Source: Novosphingobium sp. G106 (GTDB taxonomy: Bacteria > Pseudomonadota > Alphaproteobacteria > Sphingomonadales > Sphingomonadaceae). From it: a DNA stretch of 64,000 nt. Position 1 is the stretch's first letter. Every line of letters starts with the position of its first letter. Location: positions 4,216,001 to 4,280,000 of the forward strand of contig NZ_JAHOOZ010000001.1 of the NCBI RefSeq assembly GCF_019075875.1, written 5' to 3'. The notes below the pieces were generated by a model. It saw only the letters and a list, made by a program, of their open reading frames with translations, did no database searches and had not been told where the DNA came from. Made by a program: the position numbers and the translations under genes. Shown here piece after piece: positions 17,626 to 25,988 of the stretch.

Positions 17626-17659
17626 GGTGAGCCCGGCGGCGGGACCCTCCGGGCTCACC
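17626..17659. terminator. Stem-loop between convergent urcA and the LytTR regulator gene
   Basis: Perfect 10-base arms (GGTGAGCCCG and CGGGCTCACC) around a 14-base loop. No T-run follows on either strand, so it may act as a bidirectional barrier or 3'-end stabiliser rather than a classical terminator. Confidence 0.55.
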
Positions 17660-17673
17660 AAACACCCGCCGAT

Positions 17674-18399
17674 TCAGCGCCCGGCCATGGCCTTGGCGCG
17701 CGCGAGATAGGTCCGCCCGATCCGTACCGCGCTGCCATCGGCAAGCTCTGCCGACCAGGTCCCCAGCCCATCGTGCTTCAGCCCCCGAATGCGGTCGCGC
17801 CGCAGGATGCAGGAACGGTGCAGGCGGATGAACAGCGCCGGATCGAGCCGCGCTTCGAGTCCCGAGACGGTGTGGAGCAGCAGATAGCTCGCCTCGCCGA
17901 CATGCAGCCGGACATAGTCGCGCTCGGCATCGATCCGGTCGATGTCGACCGCCGCGATGCGCAGCAGTTCCGAGCGGTGGGGCACCCAGAATTCCTCGAG
18001 CCATTCACCCTTGGTCTTCTCGCCGTCGTTCCGACGCGCCAGCGCCCGCGCGATCGCGCGCTGCAGCCGTTCGGGCGCCACCGGCTTGAGTACATAGTCG
18101 ACCGCCTCGAGATCGAAGGCTTCGACCGCGAAACCGTCGTGCGCGGTGACGAAGATCACCGCGGGCGGCGAGGGCTGGGCGGCGAGGGTACGGGCGAGGG
18201 CGAGGCCGTCCATCTCGGGCATGGTCACGTCGAGCAGGATGAGATCGGGCGCCAGCGCGGCGATCAGCCGCAAGGCCGCGCCGCCGTCGCTCGCCGTGCC
18301 GGCCACGGCGATGCCGGGCAGGCCCGCGCAAACGATCTGCAGCCGCTCGACCGCAAGCGGCTCGTCGTCGACGATCAGGGTGCGTAGCGCCTCAGCCAT
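17674..18399 (-). CDS. LytTR family response regulator
   Basis: A 241-residue two-component regulator. Residues 1-125 form a receiver domain: acidic pocket VDDEP (D11, D12), phospho-acceptor in LILLDVTMPEMDG (D55), T/S in FVTAHD, and K105 in LKPVAPE. Residues 145-241 form a LytTR DNA-binding domain (VDIDRIDAERDYVRLHVG, SGLEARLDPALFIRLHRSCILRRDRI). It overlaps the sensor kinase gene by 8 bp, so the pair forms one operon. The likely binding element is the 21-bp direct repeat found ahead of the kinase gene and near urcA. Confidence 0.95.
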   Translation of the reverse strand: MAEALRTLIVDDEPLAVERLQIVCAGLPGIAVAGTASDGGAALRLIAALAPDLILLDVTMPEMDGLALARTLAAQPSPPAVIFVTAHDGFAVEAFDLEAVDYVLKPVAPERLQRAIARALARRNDGEKTKGEWLEEFWVPHRSELLRIAAVDIDRIDAERDYVRLHVGEASYLLLHTVSGLEARLDPALFIRLHRSCILRRDRIRGLKHDGLGTWSAELADGSAVRIGRTYLARAKAMAGR

Positions 18400-19727
18400 C
18401 GCGGTGCTGAAGCGGCAGGCGGATCACGGTCCTGAACCCGCCCTCGGGCGCGGTGCCGGCGTCGAGGCTGGCCGCCCCGTCGAAACGCGCCTGCAGCCGG
18501 TCGCGGACATTGGCGAGGCCGATGCCGCAACCGTCCTGCCAGATCGCGCCCGCTCCGGGTCCGTCGTCGCTGACCGATATTGTAAGCCCGCCGGCCTCGG
18601 CGCGCGCGGCTATGGTCACGGTCACCGGGCGGTTGGTGGCGGCCACGGCATATTTGATCGAATTCTCGACCAGCGGCTGCAGGATCATGCCGGGCACCAG
18701 CACGTCGGCGAGTTCGTCGGGCACTTCGAACACCGTCCGCAGTCGCTCGGGAAAGCGAACGGCCTCGACCTCGAGATAGAGCTTCTGGAGCTTGATCTCC
18801 TGCGCCAGCGGCAGGTCTCCGGTGGGGTCGCCCGCCAGGCTGCGGCGGTAGAAAGTGGCGATCGTCTGGATCATCCGCTCGGCCTCCGCCGGCTTGCCGG
18901 TGAGCACCAGCGCCGACAGCGAATTGAGCGTGTTGAACAGGAAGTGCGGGTTGATCTGGTAACGCAGCGAGCGCAGCTCGGCCGCCTGCGCGGCACGGCG
19001 GAACTCGCCCTCGCGGCGCTCTGCCGCGCGCGCCTGCTGGGCATTTTCGAGCGCGAGGTAGAGCGCCATCCAGGCCACCAGCAGGAAATAGCGGCCGAGC
19101 GCCATGTCGGCATACTCGTCCCAGAAATTCTTCTCCTTGGCCGGCAAGGTCTGCGCCTTAGTCATCGGAGGCGGGGACGCCGGTGAATTCACCGCAGGCG
19201 AGGGGGGTGAAGGAGGCGAGGGCGGGACAGGAGGTGATCTGTCCGCGCCCTTGCTGGCATTCACGACCAGCTTGCCATCACCCACCTCGACAACCGAGCC
19301 GTCGTCGCTGCGCACGCGAACATGCCCCCCCATGTATCTCGACGACATTGCCTTCGCCGTCATCGAGCACATTGACGCTTTGCCGCTGTTCTTGCTGCTT
19401 CGCCTCGTGGTCCATGTCGGCGAAGGCCCAGCTGTTGATCATCGTCGCGAGCAGGGCCACGGGGAGTGCGGCCATCAGCATCAGGCTCGCCCGCCGCCAT
19501 AGCGGCCAGCGCGCGAGCAGCGCCAGCAGCGGCCAGAGCGCCGCGGTCACGGCCATCGAGCCCAAGGTGACGACCAGCCGCCGCGAGAGGAAGGCCCAAC
19601 TGAGGTCGTAACCCAGCAGCGCGCCGCGCAGCGTCGTCAGCACGAAATAGCAGGCCCAGAGGCCCACGATCGAAGCCAGGACCAGCCGCGGCGGGACCCG
19701 CGGGCGCTGGGCGGTGTTGTCGTTCAT
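18392..19727 (-). pseudogene. LytS/AlgZ-type sensor histidine kinase, frame broken at a G7 run
   Basis: The partner kinase of the LytTR regulator, encoded in two frames. The N-terminal frame (19727 to 19278) gives about four transmembrane helices; the C-terminal frame (open from 19372 to 18392) gives the His kinase domain (YQINPHFLFNTLNSLSALV with the phospho-His, and ATPase boxes LVENSIKYAV and DDGPGAG). Both frames cover a run of seven C on the plus strand (19325-19331). Removing one base there joins VVEIHGG to HVRVRSDDGS with no loss. So this is a homopolymer indel, either a sequence error, a true mutation or switchable slippage. A proline-rich PPSPPSPPSP linker lies between membrane and kinase parts. 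Confidence 0.85.
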
Positions 19728-19767
19728 TGCCCGACAAATAGCCCGCCAGGCGGCCGGTGCGCCAGCC

Positions 19768-19798
19768 GCTTGGTCGATCCGCCTGGGACGCTCGTCGA
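19768..19798. promoter_or_regulatory. Predicted LytTR binding site (copy 2)
   Basis: GCTTGGTCGA (19768-19777) and CGCTCGTCGA (19789-19798) repeat with the same 21-bp period as copy 1, 41-71 bp ahead of the sensor kinase start. The flanking GAA...GCTCGG is also shared. Suggests autoregulation of the two-component operon. Confidence 0.55.
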
Positions 19799-19799
19799 A

Positions 19800-21326
19800 T
19801 CAGCTCGGCTGGAGCAGGCCTTCCTTGGCGATCTTGTCCTGCCAGACCAACGGCGCGAGCTTGTGGACGTTGCTGCCCTCGCTATCGACCGCGACGGTCA
19901 CCGGCATGTCCTCGACCGTGAACTCGTAGATCGCTTCCATCCCGAGATCGGCGAAACCGACGACTTCGGCCTTCTTGATCGCGCGGGCGACGAGGTAGGC
20001 CGCGCCGCCAACCGCCATCAGGTAGGCCGACTTGTGCCTGGCGATCGATTCGGTCGCCGCCGGGCCGCGCTCGGACTTGCCGACACTAGCGAGCAGGCCG
20101 AGATCGAGCATCATGTCGGAGAACGAGTCCATGCGCGTGGCCGTGGTCGGGCCGGCGGGGCCGACGACCTCGTCGCGCACCGGATCGACCGGGCCGACGT
20201 AGTAAATCACGCGGCCCTTGAAATCGACGGGCAGCGCCTCGCCCCTGGCCAGCATGTCCTGGATGCGCTTGTGCGCAGCGTCGCGGCCGGTGAGCATCTT
20301 ACCGTTGAGCAGCAGCCGGTCGCCCTGCTTCCAGGCCTGAACTTCCTCGGCGGTCAGCGTGTCGAGATTGACCCGCTTGGCCTCCTTGCTGGGCGTCCAC
20401 TGCACTTGCGGCCATTCCTCGAGCTTCGGCGTCTCGAGATAGCTCGGACCCGAGCCGTCGAGCGTGAAATGCGCGTGGCGCGTCGCGGCGCAATTGGGGA
20501 TCATCGCGACGGGCTTGCCCGCGGCATGGCACGGCCAGTCGAGGATCTTGACGTCGAGGATCGTCGAAAGCCCGCCCAGCCCCTGCGCGCCGATGCCCAG
20601 CGCGTTGACCTTGTCGAAGATCTCGATGCGCATGGCTTCGAGATCGTTCTGCGGGCCACGCGCCTTGAGCTGGCCCATGTCGATCGGTTCCATCAGGCTC
20701 TGCTTGGCGAGTTTGACGCAATGTTCGGCCGTGCCGCCGATGCCGATGCCCAGCATGCCCGGCGGACACCAGCCGGCGCCCATCTGCGGCAACATCTCGA
20801 TCACCCAGTCGACGATCGAATCCGACGGGTTCATCATCTTGAACTTCGACTTGTTCTCGCTGCCGCCGCCCTTGGCTGCGACGTCGACCGAGATCTTGCT
20901 GCCCGGCACCATGCTGACGCTGAGGACGCAGGGGGTGTTGTCCTTGGTGTTGCGGCGGGTGAAGGCGGGATCGGCCAGCACCGAGGCGCGCAGCTTGTTC
21001 TCAGGGTGGTTGTAAGCCCGGCGCACGCCATCATCGACGACGTCCTGCAGCGAACGGTCCGATTCCAGCCGGCAGTTCTGGCCCCATTCGATGAAGACGT
21101 TGACGATGCCCGTGTCCTGGCAGAGCGGGCGATGGCCCTCGGCGCACATGCGGCTGTTGGTCAGGATCTGCGCGATCGCGTCCTTGGCGGCCGGGCCTTG
21201 CTCGGCCTCGTAGGCCTCGCCCAGCGCGCGGATATAGTCCATCGGGTGGAAATAGCTGATGTACTGGAGCGCGTCGGCGACGCTTTCGATCAGGTCTTCT
21301 TCACGGATGGTGACCATCTCAGCCAT
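19800..21326 (-). CDS. Class I fumarate hydratase (4Fe-4S)
   Basis: A 508-residue fumarase of the iron-sulfur class, hydrating fumarate to malate in the TCA cycle. It combines the N-terminal catalytic and C-terminal beta domains in one chain. Cluster-ligand cysteine candidates are in PLCQDTG (about C69), GWCPPG and PNCAAT. Other motifs are KGGGSENKSKF, GIGIGGTAEHC, and in the C-terminal part GPTTATRMDSF and KSAYLMAVGGAAYL. The start at 21326 is chosen over 21341 because a GGGGA lies about 9 bases ahead of it. This oxygen-sensitive class is normal in sphingomonads. Confidence 0.95.
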   Translation of the reverse strand: MAEMVTIREEDLIESVADALQYISYFHPMDYIRALGEAYEAEQGPAAKDAIAQILTNSRMCAEGHRPLCQDTGIVNVFIEWGQNCRLESDRSLQDVVDDGVRRAYNHPENKLRASVLADPAFTRRNTKDNTPCVLSVSMVPGSKISVDVAAKGGGSENKSKFKMMNPSDSIVDWVIEMLPQMGAGWCPPGMLGIGIGGTAEHCVKLAKQSLMEPIDMGQLKARGPQNDLEAMRIEIFDKVNALGIGAQGLGGLSTILDVKILDWPCHAAGKPVAMIPNCAATRHAHFTLDGSGPSYLETPKLEEWPQVQWTPSKEAKRVNLDTLTAEEVQAWKQGDRLLLNGKMLTGRDAAHKRIQDMLARGEALPVDFKGRVIYYVGPVDPVRDEVVGPAGPTTATRMDSFSDMMLDLGLLASVGKSERGPAATESIARHKSAYLMAVGGAAYLVARAIKKAEVVGFADLGMEAIYEFTVEDMPVTVAVDSEGSNVHKLAPLVWQDKIAKEGLLQPS

Positions 21327-21509
21327 TATGCGTATCCCCATGCTGCAGCCGTGCGGGCAGAAATCCGGGCCGCCATAAGCCCACCGGGACGCTCCGTCAA
21401 AGCGCTTGGCGAGCTTGCAGCCTTCGCCTATTAGCGTGCCACCGCGCTACCGGGGGGCCGCTGCAAGGTACTGGTCGGGCTTCGGCAGCGCATGAGGGAT
21501 TTGCATTTG

Positions 21510-22115
21510 ATGACTTTGACCGAGAACCGCCCCGCTGCTGCTGCGTCAGAAGCGGCCCGCCGTGCGATGATCGACAGCCAGCTGCGCACCAGCGGCGTCA
21601 ACGAGCCCTGGGTGCTCGCCGCCATGGCGCGCGTCCCGCGCGAAGACTTCGTTCCCGAGGCGGCAAAGGCCGCCGCCTATATCGACCGCGCCGTGCCGCT
21701 GGGCGAGGGCCGCTTCCTCGCCGCGCCGCTGGTCCAGGGCATGATGCTGAGCGAGGCCAAGCCGAGCGCCGAGGACAAGGCGCTGCTAATCGGCGACGCT
21801 AACGGCTACCTCGCCGCGCTCCTCGGCCCGCTCGTCGGCTCGCTCGAAGCGGCCGATCCCGCCGATGTCTCGGCGAAGAAGAAAAACGGTCCCTACACGC
21901 TGATCGTCGTCGATGGCGCGATCGAGGAACTGCCTGGCGCGCTCGCGACGCAGCTCGCCGAGGGCGGCCGCATCGTTACCGGGCTCGTCCTGCGCAGCGT
22001 GACCCGGCTGGCCGCGGGCCGCAAGGCTGCGGGCGAAGTCGCACTGCTGCCGCTCGCCGAGATCGGCATCCCCGTCCTTCCCGAATTCGCTGCACCGAAG
22101 CGCTGGAGCTTCTGA
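21510..22115 (+). CDS. Protein-L-isoaspartate O-methyltransferase-like protein
   Basis: About 201 residues of the PCMT family. The N-terminal part is conserved (MIDSQLRTSGVNEPWVLAAMARVPREDFVPE). The SAM-binding motif I, normally like LEIGTGSGYQ, is replaced by LIGDANGYLAALL, and the motif around the isoaspartate site is weak, so catalytic activity is doubtful. It lies 2 bp before the tolC gene, an adjacency typical of sphingomonads. A longer start at 21492 exists, but 21510 gives the better N-terminus. Role unknown; true PIMT repair should not be assumed. Confidence 0.85.
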   Translation: MTLTENRPAAAASEAARRAMIDSQLRTSGVNEPWVLAAMARVPREDFVPEAAKAAAYIDRAVPLGEGRFLAAPLVQGMMLSEAKPSAEDKALLIGDANGYLAALLGPLVGSLEAADPADVSAKKKNGPYTLIVVDGAIEELPGALATQLAEGGRIVTGLVLRSVTRLAAGRKAAGEVALLPLAEIGIPVLPEFAAPKRWSF

Positions 22116-22117
22116 AC

Positions 22118-23644
22118 GTGCCGCAAACCGGCCTGCGCCTCCGGCTGCTGGCCGGAGCAGCCCTGCTGGCGAGTCCCGCCGCCGGGCCCGCCGCAGCCGA
22201 GGACCTGCGCGGCGCGCTCGTCGCCGCCTACAACACGAACCCGACGCTGCAGGCGGCCCGCGCGGGCCAGCGCGCCACCGACGAGGACGTGCCGATCCAG
22301 AAGGCTGCCGGCCGTCCATCGGTGACCGGGCAGGCAACGCATACCGAATTCATCCAGAAGAGCGCCAACAACTTCACCGCGCCCGATCGCAACCTGAACG
22401 GCACCGTCTCGCTGTCGGTACCGCTTTATTCGGGCGGATCGGTGCGCAACGGCGTGAAGGCGGCGGAAACCCGCGTCGTGGCCGGCCAGGCAGCGCTGCG
22501 CGGCACCGAGAGCACGGTGTTCAGCCAGGTCGTGGCGGCCTATATGGACGTAATCCTGAACGAGGCGGTGGTTGGCCTCAACCGCAGCAACGTCCAGGTT
22601 CTCGAAGTCAATCTGCGCGCCACGAGCGACCGGTTCGAGATCGGCGACCTCACCCGTACCGACGTCGCGCAATCACAGTCCCGCCTGGCGCTGGCCCGCG
22701 GTGATACGCGCACGGCCGAGGCGAACCTGGTGGCAGCGCGCGAACGGTATATCAGCCTTGTCGGCGAAGCCCCGGGCGCGCTCGATCCGCCGCCGCCGCT
22801 GCCCGGCTTGCCCACCAGCGCCGAGGAAGCGGTAACGCAGGCACTGGACGAAAATCCCGACCTCCTTGCCGCGCGCGAACAGCGCAAGGCGGCGGCCTAT
22901 GACGTGAAGGTAGCAGGGGCAGGGCGCTTGCCGACGGTCCAGGCTTTCAGCCAGGGCACCTACAACAACTATTTCGGTACCCTGGGCGGTGCCGGCGGCG
23001 CCGCGGCTGCCTTCACCCAGCACGAGACGACCGCCCAGGTCGGCCTGCGCGCCTCGGTCCCGTTCTACCAGGGCGGCCGTCCCGCCGCCCAGCGCCGCCA
23101 GGCCCAGGCCCTCGAAGGCGCCGCCATGGAGCAGGAGATCGCCGCCGAGCGCAACCTGATCGCGCAGGTCCGGTCGGCCTATTCCGCGTGGCAGGCCTCG
23201 AACGAACTTATCGTTTCCAACCAGTCGGCCGTCGATGCGGCACGGCTGAGCCTGGAGGGCGTGCGCGCCGAAAACAGCGTCGGCAACCGCACGATCCTCG
23301 ACATCCTCGACGCCGAGCAGGAACTGCTCTCGGCCAGCGTCCGCCTCGTCACCGCAAGGCGCAACGCCTATGTCGCCGGCTTCGCGATGCTAGCGGCCAT
23401 GGGCAGGGCCGAAGCGCAGGATCTGGGGCTCGATGGCGGGACGCTTTACGACCCCGGCGTCAACTACAAGCGCGTGCGCGGAAAGTGGTTCGACTGGGAC
23501 GACGATGCCGCGCCGAAGCCCCAATCCACGCGAACCGTTGACACCAAGCCCCAAGACGGCGAGATTCATGGCACTGAGGGGGGCTACGATTCAGTCTACC
23601 AATACTGGTGCGCCCGACACGAATGCCCAGGGGGGGGTAAATAA
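22118..23644 (+). CDS. tolC: TolC family outer-membrane efflux protein
   Basis: A 508-residue outer-membrane channel precursor with a signal peptide (cleavage near AAAED, residue 28). Two tandem OEP repeats (about residues 30-230 and 245-430) contain NPTLQAARAG, long amphipathic helices, and the second-repeat RNLIAQVRSAYSAWQASNELI and NSVGNRTILDILDAEQELL. TolC partners with RND, MFS or ABC pumps; no pump genes are in this window. The extreme C-terminus (VYQYWCARHECPGGGK) lies after runs of G6 and G8, so its frame could be wrong. GTG start at 22118, 2 bp after the methyltransferase-like gene. Confidence 0.93.
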   Translation: MPQTGLRLRLLAGAALLASPAAGPAAAEDLRGALVAAYNTNPTLQAARAGQRATDEDVPIQKAAGRPSVTGQATHTEFIQKSANNFTAPDRNLNGTVSLSVPLYSGGSVRNGVKAAETRVVAGQAALRGTESTVFSQVVAAYMDVILNEAVVGLNRSNVQVLEVNLRATSDRFEIGDLTRTDVAQSQSRLALARGDTRTAEANLVAARERYISLVGEAPGALDPPPPLPGLPTSAEEAVTQALDENPDLLAAREQRKAAAYDVKVAGAGRLPTVQAFSQGTYNNYFGTLGGAGGAAAAFTQHETTAQVGLRASVPFYQGGRPAAQRRQAQALEGAAMEQEIAAERNLIAQVRSAYSAWQASNELIVSNQSAVDAARLSLEGVRAENSVGNRTILDILDAEQELLSASVRLVTARRNAYVAGFAMLAAMGRAEAQDLGLDGGTLYDPGVNYKRVRGKWFDWDDDAAPKPQSTRTVDTKPQDGEIHGTEGGYDSVYQYWCARHECPGGGK

Positions 23645-23649
23645 CCGCG

Positions 23650-24156
23650 ATGCGTCAAACTGCTGAACCGACGGTCGAGGAAATTCTCGAATCGATCAAG
23701 AAGGTGATCGCGCGCGACAACCGCGCCGGCGCCGACGAACAGCGCCGCCAGCGCGAGACGCAGGGCGTCGTCGCGCCTGCCGTGCATCAGGCCAAGGACC
23801 TCGAAGAGGACCGGGCGGCTGATGACGAGGCCTTGTTCGACGAGGAAGACGTGCTCGACCTCGGCAGCGAAAGCGAGTTCGCCATGACCGAAGACGACGG
23901 TGACGAACGGCCCGAATCGCCGCTGCTGACCGATGCCGCACGCGTATCGATGCAGGAATCGCTGGCCGCGCTGGCCATGCTGGCCGAACCCGGCGTGCCG
24001 CCGCAGATCGTGCGTTCGGGTGAAACCTCGCTCGAAGGCATGGCGCGCGAGCTGCTGCGCCCTGCGCTGGCCGAATGGCTCGACAAGAACCTGCCGCAGA
24101 TGGTCGAGCGCATGGTCGCGAGCGAGATCGCCAGGATCGTCGGCAAGAAGGGCTGA
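23650..24156 (+). CDS. PopZ-like pole-organising protein (DUF2497)
   Basis: A 168-residue protein with the PopZ layout: short N-terminal helix (TVEEILESIKKVIARDN), a long acidic low-complexity middle (DEEDVLDLGSESEFAMTEDD), and C-terminal oligomerisation helices (LEGMARELLRPALAEWLDKNLPQMVERMVASEIARI). In Caulobacter, PopZ tethers ParB-parS complexes at the cell pole. Both parts of that pair occur in this window, which fits a role in segregation. Assignment to PopZ is by pattern; the DUF2497 family includes paralogs of unknown role. It follows tolC by 5 bp. Confidence 0.8.
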   Translation: MRQTAEPTVEEILESIKKVIARDNRAGADEQRRQRETQGVVAPAVHQAKDLEEDRAADDEALFDEEDVLDLGSESEFAMTEDDGDERPESPLLTDAARVSMQESLAALAMLAEPGVPPQIVRSGETSLEGMARELLRPALAEWLDKNLPQMVERMVASEIARIVGKKG

Positions 24157-24184
24157 TTGCCCGCCAGCCGATACCGACAGACCG

Positions 24185-24616
24185 ATGCCGAAACCCGATC
24201 CCGCGCTGCTCGATCCGGCGCGCTATCCGTTCCATTGCAGCATCGAGACCCGGTTCGCCGATCTCGACGTCAACCAGCACATCAACAATGTCTCGCTGGT
24301 CGGGCTGCTCGAGGAAGGCCGCGTGCGCTATCACCGCGCAGCCGGCGACCACGGCGCGCGTGGCGAGCTCTCGGTCATGGTCGTCAGCATGGCGGTCGAA
24401 TTCCTCGGCCAGAGTTATTTTCCCGATCCGCTGAAAATGCATGTCGCCGCGGGACCGCTCGGGCGGACCAGCTATAGGCTCCTCCAGCTCGTCACCCAGC
24501 AGGAGCGGCTGATCGCCTTCGCCGAGGTGACGATGGTCAGCACGGCCGGCGGCCAGCCCAATGAAATCCCAGCCGCGGTCCGCGAAAGCCTCCAGGCCTG
24601 GGCATTGAAGTCATGA
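24185..24616 (+). CDS. Acyl-CoA thioesterase, 4HBT hot-dog fold
   Basis: A 143-residue single hot-dog-fold thioesterase. The motif [24 protein letters not shown] carries the conserved aspartate and asparagine-histidine pair of 4-hydroxybenzoyl-CoA/YbgC-type enzymes. Natural substrate unknown. Its stop overlaps the start of the ferredoxin gene (ATGA), so the two are co-expressed. Confidence 0.9.
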   Translation: MPKPDPALLDPARYPFHCSIETRFADLDVNQHINNVSLVGLLEEGRVRYHRAAGDHGARGELSVMVVSMAVEFLGQSYFPDPLKMHVAAGPLGRTSYRLLQLVTQQERLIAFAEVTMVSTAGGQPNEIPAAVRESLQAWALKS

Positions 24617-24996
24617 ACGACAGCCCGGAAGTCGTGGCCCAGGCCGAACGCGCCCTCGAGATTCTCGGCGGCTTCGCGACCCAGCGCCACATCATGATCT
24701 GCGCCGACCCGGAAAAGCCCAAGTGCTGCGATCGTGAGACCGGGATCGAGGCCTGGAACTTCCTCAAGCGCCGGCTCAACGAACTCGGGCTGGGCGGTAA
24801 GGCCGGCGTGCTGCGCAACAAGGTCTCATGCCTGCGCGTCTGCATGGCCGGGCCAGTCGCCGTGGTCTATCCCGAGGGCGTCTGGTATCACGGCTGCACG
24901 CCCGAGGTGCTCGAACGGATCATCCTGGAACACGTGATCGGCGGCGTGCCGGTCGAGGAATACCGGCTCAATCCGCCCAGAGCGGAGGCGCTCTAG
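24613..24996 (+). CDS. Thioredoxin-like [2Fe-2S] ferredoxin
   Basis: A 127-residue protein of the (2Fe-2S) ferredoxin/thioredoxin-fold group, with candidate ligand cysteines in [11 protein letters not shown] near the N-terminus and in [16 protein letters not shown] in the second half; WYHGCTPE is also typical. Probably an electron carrier or Fe-S protein of unknown partner. A terminator overlaps its last codons. Confidence 0.88.
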   Translation: MNDSPEVVAQAERALEILGGFATQRHIMICADPEKPKCCDRETGIEAWNFLKRRLNELGLGGKAGVLRNKVSCLRVCMAGPVAVVYPEGVWYHGCTPEVLERIILEHVIGGVPVEEYRLNPPRAEAL

Positions 24997-25007
24997 GTTT
25001 TTGTTTT
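24979..25007 (+). terminator. Rho-independent terminator over the end of the ferredoxin gene
   Basis: AGAGCG (24979-24984), loop GAGG, CGCTCT (24989-24994), then a T-rich stretch (TTTTTGTTTT). The hairpin overlaps the last six codons including the stop, so termination starts inside the reading frame. Confidence 0.8.
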
Positions 25008-25011
25008 ACCT

Positions 25012-25053
25012 CGATTTCCGAGTCGCCAGATGATTCCATCCGGCTCGAAATCG
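25012..25053. repeat. Intergenic inverted repeat
   Basis: CGATTTCCGAG (25012-25022) and CTCGAAATCG (25044-25053) pair with one bulged base around a 21-base loop. It lies between convergent genes and resembles dispersed palindromic units of alphaproteobacteria; copy number elsewhere is unknown. Confidence 0.4.
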
Positions 25054-25055
25054 CT

Positions 25056-25352
25056 CTAGGGATTAGGGTGCTCGTCCTCAAACGGATCGACGATCGCATC
25101 ATCGTGACCGGTGCCGTTTGACAGGAAAACCAGGCCCATCAGCGCCGACATCAGCAGCATCATGAAACCGATTCCGAGCGCGGTCGCGATGTAGAAATGG
25201 ATCGAGACGAAGCCGTTCTCGCGGTAGAGCAGCACGCAGGCGCCGATCACTATGGTGATGGTCACGCTGAGCATCAGCCACATCAGCCGCCTGAACCGCG
25301 CCCAGGCGAAGGCGGCGGTCTCGGGATCGTCGAGAGGCGAGCGCGGAATCAT
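25056..25352 (-). CDS. Small membrane protein, unknown function
   Basis: A 98-residue protein with two transmembrane helices (LMLSVTITIVIGACVLLY and FYIATALGIGFMMLLMSAL) and an acidic tail (DDAIVDPFEDEHPNP). The ATG at 25352 gives the compact form; a longer frame to 25616 adds divergent-gene sequence. It is divergent from the CBS-domain gene. No recognised family. Confidence 0.75.
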   Translation of the reverse strand: MIPRSPLDDPETAAFAWARFRRLMWLMLSVTITIVIGACVLLYRENGFVSIHFYIATALGIGFMMLLMSALMGLVFLSNGTGHDDAIVDPFEDEHPNP

Positions 25353-25482
25353 CGCAGCCGCCTTGCGCCTTTGGCAGGATGTTCGCAAGCAGGGAACCTG
25401 CCCTGCGGGGCTGCGGCGCGATGAACTGGCGCAAATGCTTGAGCTATGGCATAGTGCCTGCCCAAGCTCCGGGAGACGAGCC

Positions 25483-25911
25483 ATGACCATCGGGCGCCTG
25501 ATTGAAGGCCGGGCCGGCACCATCATCACCTGCGAAGCCGATGCCAGCGTACGCGAGGGAGTCGCGCTGCTGGCTGGGAAACGCATCGGCGCGATGCCGG
25601 TGATGGAGAAGGGCAAGATCGTCGGCGTCTTTTCCGAACGCGACGTGATTTACCAGCTGCAGTCGCTCGGCCCCGCCATGCTCGACCGCAAGCTGCGCGA
25701 CGTAATGACAAGCCCGGCGGTGACTGTCGAGCCCGACACCACGGTGCTGGCCGCGCTGTCGCTGATGACGCGGCGGCGCATCCGGCACCTGCCGGTGGTT
25801 CAGAACGGCGAAATGCTCGGCCTCGTGTCGATCGGCGATCTCGTCAAGTCCCGCATCGAACACATCGAAAGCGAAGCCGAAGCGCTCAGGACCTATATCC
25901 AGACCGCCTGA
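25483..25911 (+). CDS. CBS domain protein
   Basis: A 142-residue protein consisting of two CBS repeats (residues about 10-62 and 75-128), seen in GAMPVMEKGKIVGVFSERDVI and RHLPVVQNGEMLGLVSIGDLVK. CBS pairs bind adenosyl nucleotides and usually regulate other proteins; with no partner domain here it is a stand-alone sensor of unknown target. GGGAGACGAG precedes the ATG at 25483. Similar stand-alone CBS proteins are common in alphaproteobacteria. Confidence 0.92.
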   Translation: MTIGRLIEGRAGTIITCEADASVREGVALLAGKRIGAMPVMEKGKIVGVFSERDVIYQLQSLGPAMLDRKLRDVMTSPAVTVEPDTTVLAALSLMTRRRIRHLPVVQNGEMLGLVSIGDLVKSRIEHIESEAEALRTYIQTA

Positions 25912-25988
25912 ACGTCGCGGAAGAGACCCGCCAGCATGCTATCGCCACAATCTTTTGTCATGCCGCGATCCAGCGAAAGAGGAACTGC

